From: Nocardia farcinica
GTDB taxonomy: Bacteria > Actinomycetota > Actinomycetes > Mycobacteriales > Mycobacteriaceae
DNA length: 41,291 bases
Assembly: GCF_001182745.1 (NCBI RefSeq)
Contig: NZ_LN868942.1
Span: 1-41,291, forward strand
Direction: 5' to 3'
Each line of letters starts with the position of its first letter. The first letter of the stretch is position 1. Below are positions 1 to 7,027 of the stretch, piece by piece. The notes under the pieces were generated by a model, which was given only the letters and a program-made list of their open reading frames with translations, searched no databases and was not told the DNA's origin. A program made the position numbers and the translations under genes.

Positions 1-921
1 ATGCCGGCCCCGGAACGTCCCAAGCGTCCGCGGTCCCGCTCGGTCGCCAGCGGGCTGCCGTCCACCGCCCACAGCGACACCGCCGCCCGGGTCTCCGCGA
101 TTCTGGCGGAGACCGCCAGCGCGACCATCGCAGCACCCGATCTGCAGACCTCGGCGCCGCTGTCGGCGTTCGCGCACCGGCCCGACAACCCGAGGTGGGC
201 GCGCGAGTACGACCCGCAGGCAGACCCTGAACTCGAAGCGTTCGCCGCGACCGTCGAGGAGTACGGGATCCTCCAGGCGGTGACCGTCTGCTCCGCGGAG
301 GCATGGCTGGAACACCACCCCGACGACGCATTCGGCGCCGAGGTCCGCTACGTCGTGCTCATGGGCAACCGCCGGTTGGCCATCGCCCGTTACAAGAAGA
401 TCGGGCAGCTGCCCTTCCACCGCAACGACCGCCTCGCCGACCCGCGGCTTTCCCGTGAGAGCGGGATCATCGAGAACTACCACCGCAAGCCGTTGGACCC
501 AGTGCGTGAGGCCGGCGAGATGGCCGCGGTGCTCGCCCACACCGGCGAGAGCCGCCGCGCCTTCGCCGACCGCATAGGCATCTCCCACAGCCAGGTCAAC
601 CAGCGCCTGCAGCTGCTCGACCTCATCCCCGAATTCCAGGGCCTCGTCTCCGATCTCGCCCTGCCCGTGCACAAGGCCCTCAAGGTGGCCGCACTTCCCC
701 ACACCGACCAGGCCGCCCTGCTCGAGATGGGACCGCCCTACGATCCGGCCCGACTTACGGATCAGACACAACCGCCGGAGCCAGAGAGTGGAAAGACTCT
801 TTCCACCACCAAACCCGTCCGGATCCCGCCGCACAGCACCCCCGACGACGTCGTCGAGCAGCTGCGCAAGCAGCTCGACCCGCAGCTGCTCGACGAGGTC
901 GTCCGCCTGCTCACCAAGTAA
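1..921 (+). CDS. parB: ParB/Spo0J-family plasmid partition protein
   Basis: The 306-residue protein is the DNA-binding half of a type I partition system; it should bind parS, spread, and stimulate ParA at the opposite end of the window. Residues about 45-160 form the ParB N-terminal domain, with a GNRR motif at 122-125 where the family usually has GERR (the CTP-binding motif). A helix-turn-helix follows at about 185-206 (RRAFADRIGISHSQVNQRLQ). The C-terminal 30 residues look like the dimerisation segment. The parS-like palindrome at 788-806 lies inside the coding sequence, in the linker before that tail. The ATG is the first base of the window, so an upstream start cannot be excluded. The family assignment is secure; the partner and site are inferred from context. 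Confidence 0.93.
   Translation: MPAPERPKRPRSRSVASGLPSTAHSDTAARVSAILAETASATIAAPDLQTSAPLSAFAHRPDNPRWAREYDPQADPELEAFAATVEEYGILQAVTVCSAEAWLEHHPDDAFGAEVRYVVLMGNRRLAIARYKKIGQLPFHRNDRLADPRLSRESGIIENYHRKPLDPVREAGEMAAVLAHTGESRRAFADRIGISHSQVNQRLQLLDLIPEFQGLVSDLALPVHKALKVAALPHTDQAALLEMGPPYDPARLTDQTQPPEPESGKTLSTTKPVRIPPHSTPDDVVEQLRKQLDPQLLDEVVRLLTK
788..806. promoter_or_regulatory. parS: parS-like centromere site, copy 1 (inside parB)
   Basis: A 19-base palindrome GTGGAAAGACTCTTTCCAC, with 7-base arms and a 5-base spacer, lies in frame inside parB. The identical 19 bases recur upstream of parA at 40536-40554. Two identical palindromes in a parAB locus are what is expected of a plasmid centromere; ParB binding is inferred. 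Confidence 0.75.
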
Positions 922-967
922 CACTCGGAGCTCGCGCCGCAGGCGAGACCCGCTGAGTAGGGGCCCA

Positions 968-2953
968 CTACGGTTCTGGCGGTCCGGTGGCCATCTGGGT
1001 GGCCCAGATGGCTTCGTGTAGTTCGTCGTCGGTGTCCCAGGGGGCGAGCGGGATCGAGGGCTGGTCGGTGGGTGGTTCGTCGGTGAGGTGCCAGCGCATT
1101 TCGAGCCAGGCATGCCAGGCCGCGCGTTGGGCACGGTGGCGGGCAAGGGTTTCGGTGCGGAGGTGGTGCAGGCCGTGGCGGGCGGCGATGTCGTCGAGCG
1201 TGGTCGGACCGAGGGTGACGGTGCCGCGGCCGCGGGTGATGAGCCCGGCCTGGGCCAGGACGGCGAGGCTGTCGTAGGCGGTCGAGCGAGCGAGCCCGGC
1301 CGCGGCGATCACGTCCTGGGTGCGGGTCAGACCGGATTCGATGAGTTCGTAGAGGTAGCGGGCGTGCAGGCCCAGCACGCGCCAGGCGTCGTGTACCTGC
1401 CGCACCTGCACGCGCTCGAGCGGGACCGGGTCGACCTCGTGGTCGAGATCCTCGCCCCGCCGGGGGGTGACCAGGGCGTAGGCGTCGGCCAGCGTGCCCG
1501 CGGCGCGGCGCACCCGCAGCACCGGGCTGCCGGGCCGGTCCCGCAGGTCAGCGAGTACGTCAGCCACCGTCCCGACCGAGAGCAGCCCAGCGAACGACGC
1601 GAGGCTGCGCACACCCACCGCGGCGACGGGGGCGGTGGCGCCGGCGGCGGGCTCGCGGGTGACGGCGGAGGCGTAGGCCAGAGCGTCGAGGACTGCCAGC
1701 ACGGTCCACCGGTAGGACTGGCCGGGCCAGGTCGCGAGCGTCCAGGCGTAGGCACGAGCGAGCCATTCACGGTGCGAGGTCGCAGAGATCGGGGTATTCG
1801 AGCGTTGGGAGACCCTGGGGGGTGTGAGCCCTGATTCCCTGTGTTCGGAGGACCGGAATAGGTGGGCGTGGGGTGCGACCCACCGGGTGCAGATGCGGTC
1901 CCAGTCCTGGCTCAGCGCCCGCTCGGGGTCGCGGTAGCGCGCATACGCCTGGGCCATGCCCGGCCACGCGGTCAGGTGGGCGCGGACGTCGGTGAGCGAC
2001 CAGCCGCGCAGCGCGGTGGCCGCCAGCACGGCAGCACGGGCTTCCGACCGCGATGGCCACCGGCCATCGGCGGGCAGGGCACCGGTCTCGGCGAAGGCGA
2101 GGACCGCGGCCGGGACCGGCGTGCGGCACTGCCAGGGCGCGCGCAGGCGGGCATCAGCCCCTGCGCCCTCCCACAGATCCGCCGACGCCGAGGCGGGCGC
2201 GGGCAGGGGAGCCGCCGGGGTGGGCACCGCTTCCGGCGCGCCGGGGCCGAGGAAGGCCCGCAGGCGTCCGAGCAGGCCGGGCTCGGACCGCTGCCGCACC
2301 GCGGCCAGTGCGTCCTCCAGCGAGCCGTCCAGGACCCGGAAATGCCCGTCGCGGGTCGCCGACCCGGGTGGGGTGATCGAGCCCGTGCGAGCGTTGAGCA
2401 TCGGCGTCAGGTCCAGCGTCGGCAACCGATCCGCCAGGCGCCGCAGCACGGGCTCGACGTCGGCCCGGCTGTAGGTCTCACCCGCAGCGAAGAACGCGAT
2501 GAGGTGGCGGCCGCCGTTGCCGGGGTTGCGGTCGGAGACCACCCGGGCACCGCACGCTTCCAGCCAGGCCCGGGCCCGGGCGGCATCGCGGGCGACCGCC
2601 ACCGGACCATGTGCCTTGGCGTCCAGGTCCAGCACCAGCTTGTCGGTGCGCGCCGCCCGGTCGTAGACCGGCACCGCCGCAGGCTGTGCCGGCGGCCGCG
2701 CCGGAATCCGGGACCGCGTCCGCACCGTGGTGTTGGTGGCCGGGTCGATCACCCGGATCGCGGGATACCCCGCGATCGCTGGAGCCAGCACCGACCACAC
2801 CAGCTCACGGCCATCACCCGGCTGAGCTGGCGGCATGGAGTTGTCTGGGGGAGGTAGCTCGTCGGCCGCTGTCAGCAAATCGTGACCAGCGACATCGCGC
2901 CCGGGTCTTTGGTAGTGACAAACCCGTGAGCTACCCTTAGACCCGCTTAGCAC
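968..2953 (-). CDS. Plasmid replication protein with primase-polymerase-like N-terminal domain and C-terminal winged helix
   Basis: This is the most likely replication initiator (up to 661 aa). Residues about 60-240 resemble archaeo-eukaryotic primase/PrimPol replicases of actinobacterial plasmids: a DLD metal-binding pair at 109-111 in KLVLDLDAKAHG and a GGRHL motif at about 147-151 fit the two conserved catalytic motifs. About residues 540-600 (TRTQDVIAAAGLARSTAYDSLAVLAQAGLI) form a winged helix-turn-helix that would recognise the origin. Start choice is open: GTG at 2953 has AAGGA nine bases upstream but adds about 39 non-conserved-looking residues, whereas ATG at 2836 begins nearer the conserved region but lacks a clear ribosome site. 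It is convergent with parB and follows a small ribbon-helix-helix gene, the usual place for a copy-control repressor. Confidence 0.72.
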   Translation of the reverse strand: MLSGSKGSSRVCHYQRPGRDVAGHDLLTAADELPPPDNSMPPAQPGDGRELVWSVLAPAIAGYPAIRVIDPATNTTVRTRSRIPARPPAQPAAVPVYDRAARTDKLVLDLDAKAHGPVAVARDAARARAWLEACGARVVSDRNPGNGGRHLIAFFAAGETYSRADVEPVLRRLADRLPTLDLTPMLNARTGSITPPGSATRDGHFRVLDGSLEDALAAVRQRSEPGLLGRLRAFLGPGAPEAVPTPAAPLPAPASASADLWEGAGADARLRAPWQCRTPVPAAVLAFAETGALPADGRWPSRSEARAAVLAATALRGWSLTDVRAHLTAWPGMAQAYARYRDPERALSQDWDRICTRWVAPHAHLFRSSEHRESGLTPPRVSQRSNTPISATSHREWLARAYAWTLATWPGQSYRWTVLAVLDALAYASAVTREPAAGATAPVAAVGVRSLASFAGLLSVGTVADVLADLRDRPGSPVLRVRRAAGTLADAYALVTPRRGEDLDHEVDPVPLERVQVRQVHDAWRVLGLHARYLYELIESGLTRTQDVIAAAGLARSTAYDSLAVLAQAGLITRGRGTVTLGPTTLDDIAARHGLHHLRTETLARHRAQRAAWHAWLEMRWHLTDEPPTDQPSIPLAPWDTDDELHEAIWATQMATGPPEP

Positions 2954-2980
2954 AAGCGTTGGTCCTTAAGGGCCTTGAAG

Positions 2981-3004
2981 CGCCTCCGGTGGCCGCCGGG
3001 GGCG
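2981..3004 (-). terminator. GC-rich hairpin after the ribbon-helix-helix gene
   Basis: An imperfect 12-base-arm hairpin (CGCCTCCGGTGG against CCGCCGGGGGCG) directly follows the stop of the 3028-3216 gene on the minus strand and precedes rep. It could terminate or attenuate transcription into rep. Confidence 0.35.
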
Positions 3005-3027
3005 TTTCGTCATTTACAGGGACATTT

Positions 3028-3216
3028 CTAACCAGCGATCTTGAGCTGCTCGGCTTCGACGACCTCGATCCTCCGGGAGACCTCCAACTCGCGCGTCAGG
3101 GCCGACTCGAAGAATGCACGGTAGGTCATCTGCCGCCGCTTCGCCTCAGCCTTGACAGCCGCCAGCAGGTCCTCGTCGATCTCAACCAGTTGGGGTTTTC
3201 CTCGTCGCGCCGTCAT
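3028..3216 (-). CDS. Small ribbon-helix-helix DNA-binding protein
   Basis: A 62-residue basic protein. The pattern is that of a CopG/Arc-type ribbon-helix-helix: a short beta strand (KPQLVEIDEDLL), a helix rich in Lys and Arg, a turn (RQMTYRAFFE) and a second helix. Such proteins bind DNA as dimers. Placed just upstream of rep in the same direction, it is a good candidate for copy-number control or autoregulation of the rep transcription unit. There is no Shine-Dalgarno sequence; instead a TATATA box ends six bases before the ATG, which suggests a leaderless mRNA. It could alternatively be the antitoxin half of a pair, but no toxin is adjacent. The role is inferred from position and size. Confidence 0.72.
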   Translation of the reverse strand: MTARRGKPQLVEIDEDLLAAVKAEAKRRQMTYRAFFESALTRELEVSRRIEVVEAEQLKIAG

Positions 3217-3228
3217 GCGGGCTATATA
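3217..3228 (-). promoter_or_regulatory. -10 box for a leaderless start
   Basis: On the minus strand TATATA (3228-3223) is followed by six bases and then the ATG at 3216. Transcription would begin at or next to the start codon, a common arrangement in actinobacteria. Confidence 0.5.
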
Positions 3229-3273
3229 ACGCTCCGATCCCGACCGGATCTAGCCGACACGCCGCACCGGTAG

Positions 3274-3290
3274 GCACACAATCTGTGTGC
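3274..3290. promoter_or_regulatory. Operator-like inverted repeat GCACACA-atc-TGTGTGC
   Basis: A perfect 7-base inverted repeat with a three-base spacer lies about 60 bases upstream of the ribbon-helix-helix gene and just after the end of the hydrolase gene. It could be an operator for the small regulator or a weak terminator; it is too short for a strong one. Confidence 0.4.
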
Positions 3291-3312
3291 ACTTCGATAG
3301 CAAGGACGCATG

Positions 3313-3894
3313 TTACGAGGTAGCAGCCTGGTCGGCAGCGAGCATCTGATCGATACTCGCTGTCTCGGTCACCTGCTGCGCCCCGACAAGCCGAGAGATA
3401 TGCAAGAGCGCTGATTCGTGGATCTCGGCTGCCCGGTGACGAGTTGCGTTGGAGGCCACGGCGTCTCGCAAGACCCAGGGGGTATAGCCGTGCTCGAATG
3501 CGTCGAGGGCGGTCTTGAGGACGCAAGCGTCTGTGGCTATTCCGCAGATGACGAGGTCGGTGACATCGAGAGTGCGCAGCAGCCTGAGCCCTTCCGGTGT
3601 GAGCGCGGTGTAGACCGTCTTGTCCAGGGTGTGAGCACCCGGCGCGGTTGTCAGAGAACCGAGTTCGGCGACGATGTCGGTCTCGGGAGGGCCGTAGAGA
3701 GCTTTCCAGCCGATCAGGCGCTCCCACGGGCTTCCGGCGTAGTTCCAGTACCGGGTGAACACCGTAGGGCGCCCCGTGCGGGCCCACCTCGTGGCCAGGT
3801 CCGCGATGACCGGGACGACGTGGGCAGAGAACTCGTTGACGAACCCGTTCTGCACGTCGACGACGAGGAGGGCTGCCTTGTCGATGTCGATCAT
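3313..3894 (-). CDS. Isochorismatase-family cysteine hydrolase
   Basis: A 193-residue cytosolic enzyme of the isochorismatase-like (nicotinamidase-related) superfamily. The catalytic triad can be placed at Asp13 (LLVVDVQNGF), Lys92 (LDKTVYTAL) and Cys124 (GIATDACVLKTA), and the cis-peptide region GIATDA is intact. Length is normal for single-domain members, which hydrolyse amides or vinyl ethers of small molecules (nicotinamide, carbamoyl compounds, isochorismate); the exact substrate cannot be read from sequence. The ATG overlaps the stop of the upstream gene by four bases (ATGA), so it is translationally coupled as the last gene of the GntR operon. Next to two regulators, it may remove or make the small ligand they sense; that is inference. 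Confidence 0.85.
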   Translation of the reverse strand: MIDIDKAALLVVDVQNGFVNEFSAHVVPVIADLATRWARTGRPTVFTRYWNYAGSPWERLIGWKALYGPPETDIVAELGSLTTAPGAHTLDKTVYTALTPEGLRLLRTLDVTDLVICGIATDACVLKTALDAFEHGYTPWVLRDAVASNATRHRAAEIHESALLHISRLVGAQQVTETASIDQMLAADQAATS

Positions 3895-5033
3895 TTGCCT
3901 GCCTCCTTGAGGGCGTCCATCGCCAGTTCGAGTTGAGCGGGCAGCCCGCTAGACGTCACAATCGCGTCTCTCATCTGCTGATGCTGGCCTGTCTCCTGCG
4001 GGCGAGGCGTCAGTAGCAGAGGCCGCATCGAGCGCAGGAACCGCGAGCCATAGCTGGGGCTGACGTCGGGGTCGTTGCCCTGTTCGGTCTGGTCGTTGAT
4101 GTAGGCCGTGTACGCCCAGACTGCCTGGACGCCGATCTCGAACTTCACAAGGTCGTTCTCGGGTAGCGCTCGCAGGGGGTCGTGTGGGTGGTAGACCACG
4201 CCGGACCAGCTCGCCCATGCGGTGGATACGCCGGGACTGCCGAAGTTCCGCATCTCGGCAGGGTGGTAGCCGGCGCCGAGGAGTTCCTGTTCGGTTCGCT
4301 CGCCGGCGGCTTGGGCGGTGTTAGTGATGTCGCGATCGACGAGGACTCTGGGCGCGCAGATCAGCCGCAATCCTGTATCGAGAGTCGGGCCTGCCCACGG
4401 TGCGGCGTAGACCCAGTAGGCGCTGAGCACATACGCGGCGGTGACTTTCGCGCCCACTGCCGCAGTGAGGTACTCCGATGCCCAGGAGAGGTTGTCGGGG
4501 TAGGAGCTGTAGCGCCAGAACGCCAGGGTGGTGATGTCCGGCAAGTCGAGGTCTTCGAGCAGGTGGATGATCACGGTCCCGAAGGGGAACAGCGCCAGAG
4601 AGCAGTGGTCGCCGACGCCGGTGATCGGTCCGATCCAGCTCGGCGTGCGGCCGAGGTAGCCGGTGACCTGCTCCAGCTCAAGGCCGTCCACCACATCCTG
4701 TATGCACTCGTGGCCGATATGAGCCGCGATGAACTTGTGAGACCGGAGCCCGAGTGTGGTGGCGCTCGACGGTACCAACGCGGTGATGGCCATGAGGACA
4801 TCGCCAGGTGGGGTGACGGTGTCCTCCCAGGAGAGGATGTGGCCTGGCTGGACGTTTCGGCCGATCAGCTCGCTGAGAGCCGCCGCGAACTCTGTCGGCG
4901 ACATCCCTGCCGAGGATCGGGCGAGAGAGACACGGCCGCGAGCGAGGGCCGCGTAGTCGGGGTGGTAGCTCGACCGTCTGGTGTGCAACCCGGTGACGGC
5001 GCCGAAGGTTCCCGGTAGTCGTCGGACGTTCAC
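3891..5033 (-). CDS. Helix-turn-helix protein with large C-terminal sensor-like domain
   Basis: A 380-residue protein. I start it at GTG 5033, which overlaps the GntR stop (ATGTGA) and has GGGAGG just upstream; extending further would run antisense-like residues through the GntR gene. Residues about 25-95 (GRVSLARSSAGMSPTEFAAALSEL...ILSWED) look like a divergent XRE/Cro-type helix-turn-helix. The remaining 280 residues form no family I recognise; they are rich in Trp and Tyr and have hydrophobic segments but no clear membrane helix. The layout resembles actinobacterial regulators with an N-terminal DNA-binding domain and a C-terminal ligand or protein-binding region. It sits between GntR and the hydrolase in a coupled operon. 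Function beyond probable regulation is unknown. Confidence 0.65.
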   Translation of the reverse strand: MNVRRLPGTFGAVTGLHTRRSSYHPDYAALARGRVSLARSSAGMSPTEFAAALSELIGRNVQPGHILSWEDTVTPPGDVLMAITALVPSSATTLGLRSHKFIAAHIGHECIQDVVDGLELEQVTGYLGRTPSWIGPITGVGDHCSLALFPFGTVIIHLLEDLDLPDITTLAFWRYSSYPDNLSWASEYLTAAVGAKVTAAYVLSAYWVYAAPWAGPTLDTGLRLICAPRVLVDRDITNTAQAAGERTEQELLGAGYHPAEMRNFGSPGVSTAWASWSGVVYHPHDPLRALPENDLVKFEIGVQAVWAYTAYINDQTEQGNDPDVSPSYGSRFLRSMRPLLLTPRPQETGQHQQMRDAIVTSSGLPAQLELAMDALKEAGK

Positions 5034-5431
5034 ATCGCCTCCCGGATTTCGCCCGCTGCGAGCGAGGCTGGGTACTGGAGACCGAGGTTGGAGAACACCT
5101 CCATCATCTGGGCCTCCAGGTGCTCGACACGGGCGCACATGGATTCGAGTTGCTCGACTCGAATTCGGAGACGCTCGATTTCCGATGCCGGGTCGTCCTT
5201 TCCGCCTGTCGGCTCGGACGCCCGCACGAAAGAGCCGACGCCGTGAAAGGTCTCGACGAGGCCTTCGTTCTGTAGCTCGTTGATCGCTCGGGCGACCGTG
5301 TTCAGCGCGGCGCCCCACTGCTCCATCAGCTGGGCCTTGGTTGGCAGCTGATCGCCGGGTGCGTACTCCCCGCTGCGGATCTTCGCCCGGATGTCATCAG
5401 CGATCAGGGCGTATCGCGGTTTGCTCACCAT
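5030..5431 (-). CDS. GntR-family transcriptional regulator
   Basis: A 133-residue regulator. Residues 5-70 are a classical GntR winged helix (YALIADDIRAKIRSGEYAPGDQLPTKAQL, then LNTVARAINELQNEGLVETFHGVGSFV). The remaining 60 residues are a short coiled coil (EIERLRIRVEQLESMCARVEHLEAQMMEV) rather than a ligand-binding domain, as in small plasmid-borne GntR repressors such as the KorSA/TraR type that restrain transfer genes in actinomycete elements. It is divergent from the ten-gene transfer operon, and the shared 115-base gap holds a perfect inverted repeat at 5460-5484, so it probably controls both directions. First gene of a three-gene operon with four-base overlaps. Confidence 0.88.
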   Translation of the reverse strand: MVSKPRYALIADDIRAKIRSGEYAPGDQLPTKAQLMEQWGAALNTVARAINELQNEGLVETFHGVGSFVRASEPTGGKDDPASEIERLRIRVEQLESMCARVEHLEAQMMEVFSNLGLQYPASLAAGEIREAM

Positions 5432-5459
5432 CTCACTGTAGGTCTCCCTGAGTCACCTA

Positions 5460-5484
5460 AGTCAATCACTAGACGAGATTGACT
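5460..5484. promoter_or_regulatory. Operator-like repeat between GntR and the transfer operon
   Basis: AGTCAATC (5460-5467) is exactly mirrored by GATTGACT (5477-5484). Related half sites (GAGTCAC, AACTCAC, GATTCACTC) flank it, so this gap carries a cluster of TGACT/AGTCA half sites. The block is more AT-rich than its surroundings and overlaps where promoters of both divergent genes should lie. It is the best candidate for the GntR operator. Confidence 0.65.
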
Positions 5485-5546
5485 CTATCAACTCACTCTG
5501 ATTCACTCAGATAGACCTGTTGTTTGAGTCGAGGGAGGGAACTTCG

Positions 5547-5873
5547 ATGGCAATCAAGCGCGAGGGGCAGTGGCTGACCGCGACGCGGTCAGCGCACGTC
5601 GCCTATGAGGTGTCCGAGGGGGTGTTCCGGCTCAGCTTCGTTCCGGAACGCCTGGTCAGCGCCGCGCAGGCCGTGGCCGGCCTGCAGCTGGCCGAGATCG
5701 TGGCCCAGTGGGACCAGCTGCTGTGGGTGGAGACGCCGAACACCGCGATGGTGTGGCGGTTGATGGCTGGTCAGGCGCAGGGCCTGGACTTGGACGTGCT
5801 GGATGCGGTGATCCGGATCGAGCAGAGCGAGTGGCCGACCTCGGCTACCGAGTGGGCGGCGTGGTTGCGATGA
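5547..5873 (+). CDS. Conserved-looking hypothetical protein, first gene of the transfer operon
   Basis: A 108-residue soluble protein. ATG 5547 is preceded by GGGAGGG at good spacing. It has an N-terminal stretch that could form beta strands (AHVAYEVSEGVFRLSFVPE) followed by helices rich in Trp, Leu and Ala. I do not recognise the family and see no motif or membrane segment. As the promoter-proximal gene facing GntR across the operator, and coupled to nine downstream genes, it probably belongs to the transfer programme, either as an early regulator or as an accessory factor. The coding call is secure from the ribosome site, codon bias and the ATGA overlap with the next gene. Confidence 0.75.
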   Translation: MAIKREGQWLTATRSAHVAYEVSEGVFRLSFVPERLVSAAQAVAGLQLAEIVAQWDQLLWVETPNTAMVWRLMAGQAQGLDLDVLDAVIRIEQSEWPTSATEWAAWLR

Positions 5874-6181
5874 GGATTCCCGAGGTCTGGACGCTTGAGA
5901 TTTGGCGTCGCGCAGCTTCTCCGGTGATTCCGGTGGTGCGGGTGGTCGAGGGGCACATGGTGTCGGAGGCGACCGAGCACCACGCCGATTATGTGGGTCA
6001 GGGCTGGTGGGTGGTCGATTTCCTGCCGGGTCGTCAGCTGAGTGAGGAGCAGGCGCGGGCGGCGATGCGGATCGCGGTCGCTCCACAGCAGCTGGAAGTC
6101 GAGCGGTGGGCCGCCAAGCTCGGGCTGACCGCGGCGGAGGCCCGCGCGTTCGTGGCCATGCCGGTGGGGGTGGCGCGATGA
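5870..6181 (+). CDS. Hypothetical protein, transfer operon gene 2
   Basis: A 103-residue protein that overlaps the preceding stop by four bases (ATGA). The N-terminal half may be beta-rich (SPVIPVVRVVEGHMVSEATEHHADYVGQGWWVVDFLPG) and the C-terminal third is helical (QLEVERWAAKLGLTAAEARAFVAM), the latter vaguely like a small helix-turn-helix. No family was recognised. Position suggests a role with its operon partners; no specific activity can be read from the sequence. Confidence 0.72.
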   Translation: MRIPEVWTLEIWRRAASPVIPVVRVVEGHMVSEATEHHADYVGQGWWVVDFLPGRQLSEEQARAAMRIAVAPQQLEVERWAAKLGLTAAEARAFVAMPVGVAR

Positions 6182-6438
6182 CCCGCGAGCGTGTGGTGGA
6201 TGTGGTCGTGCCGATCGTGCCCGACACCGGCGGGCGCGGGCTCGGTGTGGTGTCGGCGATGGCGCTGCTGGTCGCTGGTGTGGTGCTGGCCGGTCTGGCC
6301 GTGATGGTCATCGTGCTGCTGTCGTTCCCGTCGCGGGAGTACTCGACCGTGCCGGTCACCAGGCAGTTCGGTCCGTGTGAGCCGTTCTGCTCGCTGCGCA
6401 CCACCGCCCCGGCACCGGTGGGGGGTGAGCAGCGGTGA
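6178..6438 (+). CDS. Small single-pass membrane protein
   Basis: An 86-residue protein, again starting in an ATGA overlap. A strong hydrophobic helix lies at about residues 24-52 (GVVSAMALLVAGVVLAGLAV and onward). A short C-terminal part carries two cysteines (FGPCEPFCSL) that could form a disulfide or bind a metal outside the membrane. There is no cleavable signal-peptide pattern, since the N-terminus is acidic/polar, so the topology is uncertain. Small membrane proteins of this kind often accompany actinobacterial conjugation genes (Spd-like), but no homology is claimed. Confidence 0.7.
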   Translation: MTRERVVDVVVPIVPDTGGRGLGVVSAMALLVAGVVLAGLAVMVIVLLSFPSREYSTVPVTRQFGPCEPFCSLRTTAPAPVGGEQR

Positions 6439-6761
6439 TGCGCAGCTACCCCGATCCCGCCTACCGCCGCGACCGCGCCTGCGCGGGCGTGGATCAGGAC
6501 GTGTTCTTCCCGGCCCCGTCGGGCCAGCAGTCGCGGCGGATCGCGCCGGCGCGGGCGCTGTGCGCGGCGTGCCCGGTGCTGGCCGAGTGCGCCGGGTGGG
6601 CAGAGCCGCTGGCCCGTGCCGGTGAGTTGACCGGCTGCGTCGTCGCCGGGGTGTACCTGCCCAGCCACCACAACACCGCCCGGCGCCTGCGCGACGCGGC
6701 CGCCGATGAGCTGGTCGTCATCGCCGCTACCGGCCGTCTCGATGTCGAGGGGGCCGCCTGA
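6438..6761 (+). CDS. WhiB-family iron-sulfur transcription factor
   Basis: A 107-residue WhiB-like protein. The four cluster ligands are visible: a first Cys in RDRACAG (about residue 15), then CAAC and a fourth Cys in ALCAACPVLAEC (about 42, 45 and 51). The downstream turn that normally reads GVWGG is represented by GVYLP, so the canonical beta-turn is degenerate. A [4Fe-4S] cluster and sigma-factor or promoter interaction are expected from the family, which is restricted to actinobacteria and their phages and plasmids. ATG 6438 shares one base with the previous stop (TGATG); GTG 6435 is an alternative. Within a transfer operon it may tie expression to redox or developmental state. Confidence 0.87.
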   Translation: MRSYPDPAYRRDRACAGVDQDVFFPAPSGQQSRRIAPARALCAACPVLAECAGWAEPLARAGELTGCVVAGVYLPSHHNTARRLRDAAADELVVIAATGRLDVEGAA

Positions 6762-7027
6762 TGGCCGCCTCCGAAACCACCGGTGTGGTGCGGGTTTTCC
6801 AGCTGCACCGGGATCGGGATGTGACCGGCTACTCGGGCACGGGGGTCGTCGCGGACGGCGTGATCCGGCCCGACGGGGCGGTGTCGATGCGTTGGCGCGG
6901 CCCGGTCCGCACCACGGTCGAGGCCGCGTGCCTGGCCGACATTCAGACCATCCACGGCCACGACGGCGCCACCCGCGTCGTGCTCGGGGCCGTCATCACG
7001 GGAGGTGCGGCATGGACCGCAGCGTGA
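6761..7027 (+). CDS. Small hypothetical protein of a type common in actinobacteria
   Basis: An 88-residue protein that begins in a TGATG overlap with whiB. The middle (GTGVVADGVIRPDGAVSMRWRGPVRTTVE, followed by IQTIHGHDGATRVV) matches a small beta-rich pattern I associate with uncharacterised mycobacterial/nocardial proteins and phage genes, in which a GxGxVxxGV turn is followed by an IHGHxGxTRIV tail. No enzymatic residues are evident. It overlaps the start of the coupling-protein gene by 16 bases, so the two are translationally linked. Confidence 0.7.
   Translation: MAASETTGVVRVFQLHRDRDVTGYSGTGVVADGVIRPDGAVSMRWRGPVRTTVEAACLADIQTIHGHDGATRVVLGAVITGGAAWTAA

Noticed and set aside
5034..5318. 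N-terminal extension of the HTH/sensor gene to 5318
   Set aside because: It would lie entirely inside the GntR gene in another frame. GTG 5033 with a ribosome site and four-base overlap is the better start.
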